A DNA stretch of 64,000 bases from JAIYDJ01 sp031400505. Its GTDB lineage: Bacteria > Pseudomonadota > Alphaproteobacteria > Rhodobacterales > Rhodobacteraceae. How positions within the stretch are numbered: the first letter of the stretch is position 1; each line of letters opens with the position of its first letter. Below the pieces are notes generated by a model. It saw nothing but the letters and a program-made list of their open reading frames with translations. It searched no databases and had not been told where the DNA came from. The translations under genes were made by a program, and so were the position numbers. The DNA is taken from contig JANNPZ010000031.1 in NCBI GenBank assembly GCA_031400505.1, forward strand, positions 1-64,000. The letters run 5' to 3'. This document shows, piece by piece, positions 60,611-64,000 of this stretch.

Positions 60611-61745
60611 CGCGCTGGTGATCGGGGGCGGGCCTGCCGGGCTGATGGCGGCAGAAGAACTGGCGCGGGCCGGTCGGCGGGTGGTGGTGTGCGAGGCCAA
60701 GCCGTCGGTGGGGCGCAAGTTTCTGATGGCGGGCAAGTCGGGTTTGAACATCACAAAGGCGCAGGATCTGGCCGCCTTTGTCGATGTGTACCGGGCGGGG
60801 TGGCTGTCGCCTGCCCTGACGGCATTCGGGCCAGAGGCGGTGATGGAGTGGTGCCGGGGTCTTGGGGCCGAGGTGTTTACCGGGTCGTCGGAGCGGGTGT
60901 TTCCGGTGGCGATGAAAGGATCGCCCTTGCTGCGGGCGTGGATGGGGCGGCTGGGCGCGTTGGGCGTCGAGATGCGGGTGCGCTGGCGTTGGCAGGGGTT
61001 TGCGGAGGATGGGTTCGCGTTTCAGACGCCAGAGGGCGCGCGGGTGTTGCGGCCTGCGGTGACGGTGCTGGCGCTAGGCGGGGCAAGCTGGGCGCGGCTG
61101 GGGTCGGACGGGGCTTGGGTGCCGTGGCTTGCTGAAAAGGGCGTTGGGGCCGCCCCGTTTCAGCCTGCGAACATGGGGTTTGCGGTGGCATGGTCGGATC
61201 ACATGCGGCGGTTTTTTGGCGAGGCGGTCAAAGGGGCGGCGCTGCTGGTCGATGGCCAGCGCGAACGGGGCGAGTTCGTGATTTCGGCGCGGGGGGTCGA
61301 GGGGGGCGGGATCTATGCCGTGTCGCGCCGCCTGCGCGAGGGGGCAAAGCTGTCACTGGACCTGATGCCCGATGTCGCGGAGGCCGAGGTGGCAGGGCGT
61401 CTGTCACGGATGAGGCCGGGCGAGACGCGGGCAAACCAGCTGCGCAAGCTGGGGTTGGCAGCCGTTCAGGTGGCGCTGGTGCAGGAGTTCGGGCGGGGGA
61501 TGACGGTTACGGGTGCGGTGAAACGCTTGGCCGTGCCGCTGCTGGGGCCGCGCCCGATGGACGAGGCGATTTCGGTGGCGGGCGGGGTGACGGCGGCCTC
61601 GGTGACGGACGCGCTGGAACTGCGCGCCCTGCCGGGGGTGTTCGTGTGTGGCGAGATGCTGGACTGGGAGGCCCCGACGGGGGGGTACCTTTTGACGGGG
61701 TGTCTCGCGACAGGTCGATGGGCGGGGCAGGCTGCGGCAGGCTAG
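60603..61745 (+). CDS. NAD(P)/FAD-dependent oxidoreductase (TIGR03862/HI0933-like)
   Basis: A 380-residue flavoprotein of the BaiN/HI0933 type. The FAD-binding GGGPAGLMAAEELARAG is at the N-terminus, followed by GRKFLMAGKSGLNITK, the family signature, and a C-terminal CGEMLDWEAPTGGY closing the FAD site. The reaction is unknown for this subgroup. It is the last gene of the SDR operon, ending eight bases from the convergent lyase gene. Confidence 0.9.
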   Translation: MLDALVIGGGPAGLMAAEELARAGRRVVVCEAKPSVGRKFLMAGKSGLNITKAQDLAAFVDVYRAGWLSPALTAFGPEAVMEWCRGLGAEVFTGSSERVFPVAMKGSPLLRAWMGRLGALGVEMRVRWRWQGFAEDGFAFQTPEGARVLRPAVTVLALGGASWARLGSDGAWVPWLAEKGVGAAPFQPANMGFAVAWSDHMRRFFGEAVKGAALLVDGQRERGEFVISARGVEGGGIYAVSRRLREGAKLSLDLMPDVAEAEVAGRLSRMRPGETRANQLRKLGLAAVQVALVQEFGRGMTVTGAVKRLAVPLLGPRPMDEAISVAGGVTAASVTDALELRALPGVFVCGEMLDWEAPTGGYLLTGCLATGRWAGQAAAG

Positions 61746-61752
61746 CGCCGCG

Positions 61753-62925
61753 CTATTGCAGATCGCCAAAGGCCGCTTGCAGACGGGCCACCGCCTCGGT
61801 CACCTGCGCGCGCGGCATGGCGAGATTGAAGCGCAGATAGCTTTCGCCCCCAAGCCCGAACGAGGCACCCGCATTGGTTGCGATCCGCGCCGTCCGTTGG
61901 ACGCGGTCAGTGACGTCGGCCATGCTCATCCCGGTGCCCGCGAAATCGACCCAAGCCAGATACGTCGCCTCAAGCCGCAGCGACCGCACACCTGGAATGG
62001 CATTGACGCCTGCATCGAACACCTGCCGGTTGCCGTCCAGATACCGGCAGAGATCATCAACCCACACCGCCCCCGCAGGCGAATAGGCCGCCGTCACCAT
62101 ATGCATCCCGAACGCGTTCGGAGAAATGCCCATCGCGTTCATCCGTTCTGCAAACGCCGCGCGCAAAACCGGGTCGGCGATGATCACGTTGCCGGTATGC
62201 GCCCCGGCGATGTTGAAGGTCTTGGTCGAGGCGGTCATCATGATCAGCCGGTCGGCGATCCGCGGAGCAACTTTTGCCATCACATGATGCGTCTGGCCGG
62301 GCATCACGATGTCATGGTGGATCTCGTCCGACACCAGCAGCAGATCGTGACGCTGACAGAATGCGGCGATGCCCTGAAGTTCGGCAAGCGACCACACCCG
62401 CCCCCCCGGATTGTGCGGCGAGCAAAGGATGAACATCGTCTCGGCCCCGGTCATCAGCGCATCCCACGCGTCGAAGTCGATCACCTGACGGCCATCCTGC
62501 ACGGTCAGCGAACATTCCCGCACCTCGCGCCCCGCCGCTTTGATGACGCGGGCAAAGGCGTGGTACACCGGCGTCATCAGTATTACCGCGTCGCCCGGCT
62601 TGCTATAGGCATCGACGCACATCGCGGTGCCGTTCACCAGCCCATGCGTGGTGAAGATCCCGGCGCGATCCGGCGTCCAGCCGTGGCGCGTGGTCATCCA
62701 CCACTGGATCGCGTCAAGATAGGCGCTGTCATCACCGAAATAGCCGTAAACCCCGTGATCGAGCATCTTTTGCAGCACGTCCTGCACCGCCTGCGGAGGG
62801 CGAAAGTCCATATCGGCGACCCACATCGCCAGCCCGTCATCCGGAGCCAAGCCATAAAGCGGCTGCAGCATGTCCCATTTCACAGAATGGGTTCCAAAAC
62901 GGTTGATCGGGGTATCAAAGCTCAT
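61753..62925 (-). CDS. MalY/PatB-type PLP-dependent cystathionine beta-lyase
   Basis: A 390-residue fold-type-I PLP enzyme with the subgroup signatures WVADMDFRPP near the N-terminus, CSPHNPGGRVW, SDEIHHDIV and the PLP lysine in STKTFNIAG. MalY/PatB enzymes cleave cystathionine to homocysteine; some act on cysteine-S-conjugates. ATG 62925 has AGGA five bases upstream. The 188-base region to the divergent def gene is AT-rich and probably holds both promoters. Confidence 0.9.
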   Translation of the reverse strand: MSFDTPINRFGTHSVKWDMLQPLYGLAPDDGLAMWVADMDFRPPQAVQDVLQKMLDHGVYGYFGDDSAYLDAIQWWMTTRHGWTPDRAGIFTTHGLVNGTAMCVDAYSKPGDAVILMTPVYHAFARVIKAAGREVRECSLTVQDGRQVIDFDAWDALMTGAETMFILCSPHNPGGRVWSLAELQGIAAFCQRHDLLLVSDEIHHDIVMPGQTHHVMAKVAPRIADRLIMMTASTKTFNIAGAHTGNVIIADPVLRAAFAERMNAMGISPNAFGMHMVTAAYSPAGAVWVDDLCRYLDGNRQVFDAGVNAIPGVRSLRLEATYLAWVDFAGTGMSMADVTDRVQRTARIATNAGASFGLGGESYLRFNLAMPRAQVTEAVARLQAAFGDLQ

Positions 62926-63113
62926 GAGTGTCCTGCGCTGCTGGAATGGTCTACAGTTCTGCATACAACGGCGAAATCAGAAAAACTTCCTGAATTTTTA
63001 ACACTAGGTGAAACATTCATCTAATTTATTTGATTTCCATGGTCCATTTATACCGCTTGCCAAATTCGCGCTCCCCTCTTGCACCGTTTCCGGCCTCGCC
63101 GTAAATCCAGCAT

Positions 63114-63641
63114 ATGATCCGACCCATCCTGATCCACCCCGACCCGCGCCTCAAGAAGGTCTGTGAGCCTGTCAGCGAAATTACCGCCGATTTATGCAAG
63201 CTGGCCGAGGACATGCTGCAAACGATGTATGACGCACCTGGGGTCGGGCTGGCGGCACCGCAAGTTGGCGTGCTGCGGCGGGTGATCGTGATGGATTGCG
63301 TCAAGCAGGCCGATGTCCCGCCGCGCCCGATCGTGATGATCAACCCAGAGGTGGTCTGGTCATCGGAAAACCTGTCGACCTACGAAGAAGGCTGCCTGTC
63401 TATCCCCGAGCAATACGCCGATGTCCAGCGCCCCGAGCGGGTGCAGGTGCGCTGGCTGGACCTGGACGGACTGACGCAGCACGAAGAGTTCGACGCGCTT
63501 TGGGCGACTTGTGTGCAACACGAGATCGACCATCTGAACGGCAAGCTGTTCATCGACCATCTGGGTCCGCTGAAACGCCAGATGATCACCCGCAAGATGC
63601 AAAAGCTCAAACGAGACCGCGCCCGCTCTGGTGACGAATGA
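63114..63641 (+). CDS. def: Peptide deformylase
   Basis: Removes the formyl group from nascent N-terminal methionine. The 175-residue protein has all three motifs: GVGLAAPQVG (44-53), EEGCLS with metal ligand Cys94, and HEIDH (His136, Glu137, His140). The ribosome-binding site before ATG 63114 is weak. Its stop overlaps the start of a second deformylase-like gene by four bases. Confidence 0.95.
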   Translation: MIRPILIHPDPRLKKVCEPVSEITADLCKLAEDMLQTMYDAPGVGLAAPQVGVLRRVIVMDCVKQADVPPRPIVMINPEVVWSSENLSTYEEGCLSIPEQYADVQRPERVQVRWLDLDGLTQHEEFDALWATCVQHEIDHLNGKLFIDHLGPLKRQMITRKMQKLKRDRARSGDE

Positions 63642-64000
63642 CGGTGCGCGCCTGCCTGCCCTGGCCGCATCCGATGTTGCGTCAGGCCGCGTGCGATGTG
63701 GCGGCCATCACGGATGACGTGCGGGCAGTGTGGCGCGACATGATTGACACCATGGAGGCGATGCCGGGCGTCGGCCTTGCCGCGGTGCAGATCGGCGTGC
63801 CGTTGCGGCTGGCGGTGGTGGATGCCTCGGACGACCGGGGGCAGGCGGTCTGTATGGCCAACCCGGTGCTGCTGCACGCCTCGGGTCAGATGCGCGAACA
63901 TGCAGAGGCCAGCCCGAACCTGCCGGGGGTGTCGGCGGCAATCTCGCGGCCCCGGGCAGTAACAGTGCGATTCCTGAACGATCAGGGCGTGCAAGACGAC
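63638..64000 (+). CDS. Second deformylase-like protein, cysteine ligand replaced; 3' end cut by window edge
   Basis: 121 codons from ATG 63638 run to the window end. Motif 1 is GVGLAAVQIGV, keeping the Gln (Gln51) but with Val for Pro. The motif-2 region, aligned through the shared RP-V-VR phrase, reads AEASPNLPG, so the metal-binding Cys is Ser92 or absent. The HExxH motif would be beyond the edge. It may be a non-catalytic or altered-metal paralogue; tandem def genes ahead of fmt are usual in the Rhodobacterales. Confidence 0.85.
   Translation, partial: MTVRACLPWPHPMLRQAACDVAAITDDVRAVWRDMIDTMEAMPGVGLAAVQIGVPLRLAVVDASDDRGQAVCMANPVLLHASGQMREHAEASPNLPGVSAAISRPRAVTVRFLNDQGVQDD

Overview
The window is a 64 kb piece of a G+C-rich alphaproteobacterial chromosome, most likely from the Rhodobacterales (Rhodobacter/Roseobacter relatives). 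The pointers are dense codirectional operons with many 4-base ATGA overlaps, a GTTC-N7-GTTC LexA box, a serC-type leader RNA, several Hint_2-domain proteins, the DUF4170-waaA-lpxK block, and tandem peptide deformylase genes. I see no rRNA, tRNA, CRISPR array, prophage or insertion sequence. The only stretch whose composition clearly departs from the rest is an AT-rich island at about 45.71-46.80 kb.

Layout. 0-2.8 kb: trhO (cut by the window edge) divergent from the NAD-salvage pair pncA-pncB. 2.8-5.4 kb: a translationally coupled arfB, phospholyase-type aminotransferase and small-molecule kinase operon. 5.4-10.1 kb: a leftward run of thioesterase, MFS (UMF1), mepA, phytase-like protein and yhhQ. 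A preQ1-I-like riboswitch sits directly on the yhhQ start, and an unusual structured transcript with a full anti-Shine-Dalgarno match lies between yhhQ and arfB. 10.2-22.8 kb: yggT, recQ, a double-receiver hybrid histidine kinase, and the envelope pair alpha-2-macroglobulin plus pbpC. 22.8-26.9 kb: thiolase, MFS, DUF1428, metallophosphatase. 26.9-32 kb: the serine pathway, serA-serC divergent from serB, with a serC leader RNA and a REP-like inverted repeat, followed by a GNAT and a TSUP exporter. 32-40.7 kb: dapD and dapE bracket three Hint-domain proteins, a LOG-family protein and a small unknown.

40.8-45.7 kb: an SOS-type imuB standing alone behind a LexA box, cytochrome c', a YdeI-like protein, an I78 lipoprotein, a pentapeptide protein and glutathione-dependent formaldehyde dehydrogenase. 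45.7-46.8 kb: the AT-rich island with an orphan membrane protein. 46.8-51.3 kb: a TPP enzyme facing ridA-lpxK-waaA-DUF4170. 51.6-57.9 kb: a DEAD-box helicase with a repeat-rich basic tail, then cysQ-like, pmbA and DUF2125 genes. 58-61.7 kb: a tight SDR, crotonase-like, MscS and flavoprotein operon. 61.7-64 kb: a MalY/PatB-type lyase, a canonical def, and the start of a second deformylase-like gene that has lost the metal-ligand cysteine.

Complete pathway segments are nicotinamide to nicotinate mononucleotide (pncA, pncB), 3-phosphoglycerate to serine (serA, serC, serB), two steps of the succinylated lysine/meso-DAP route (dapD, dapE), and Kdo addition and 4'-phosphorylation of lipid A (waaA, lpxK). 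The least explained features are the arfB-proximal transcript, the trio of Hint proteins (one without its nucleophile), the degenerate deformylase and crotonase paralogues, and the AT-rich island.
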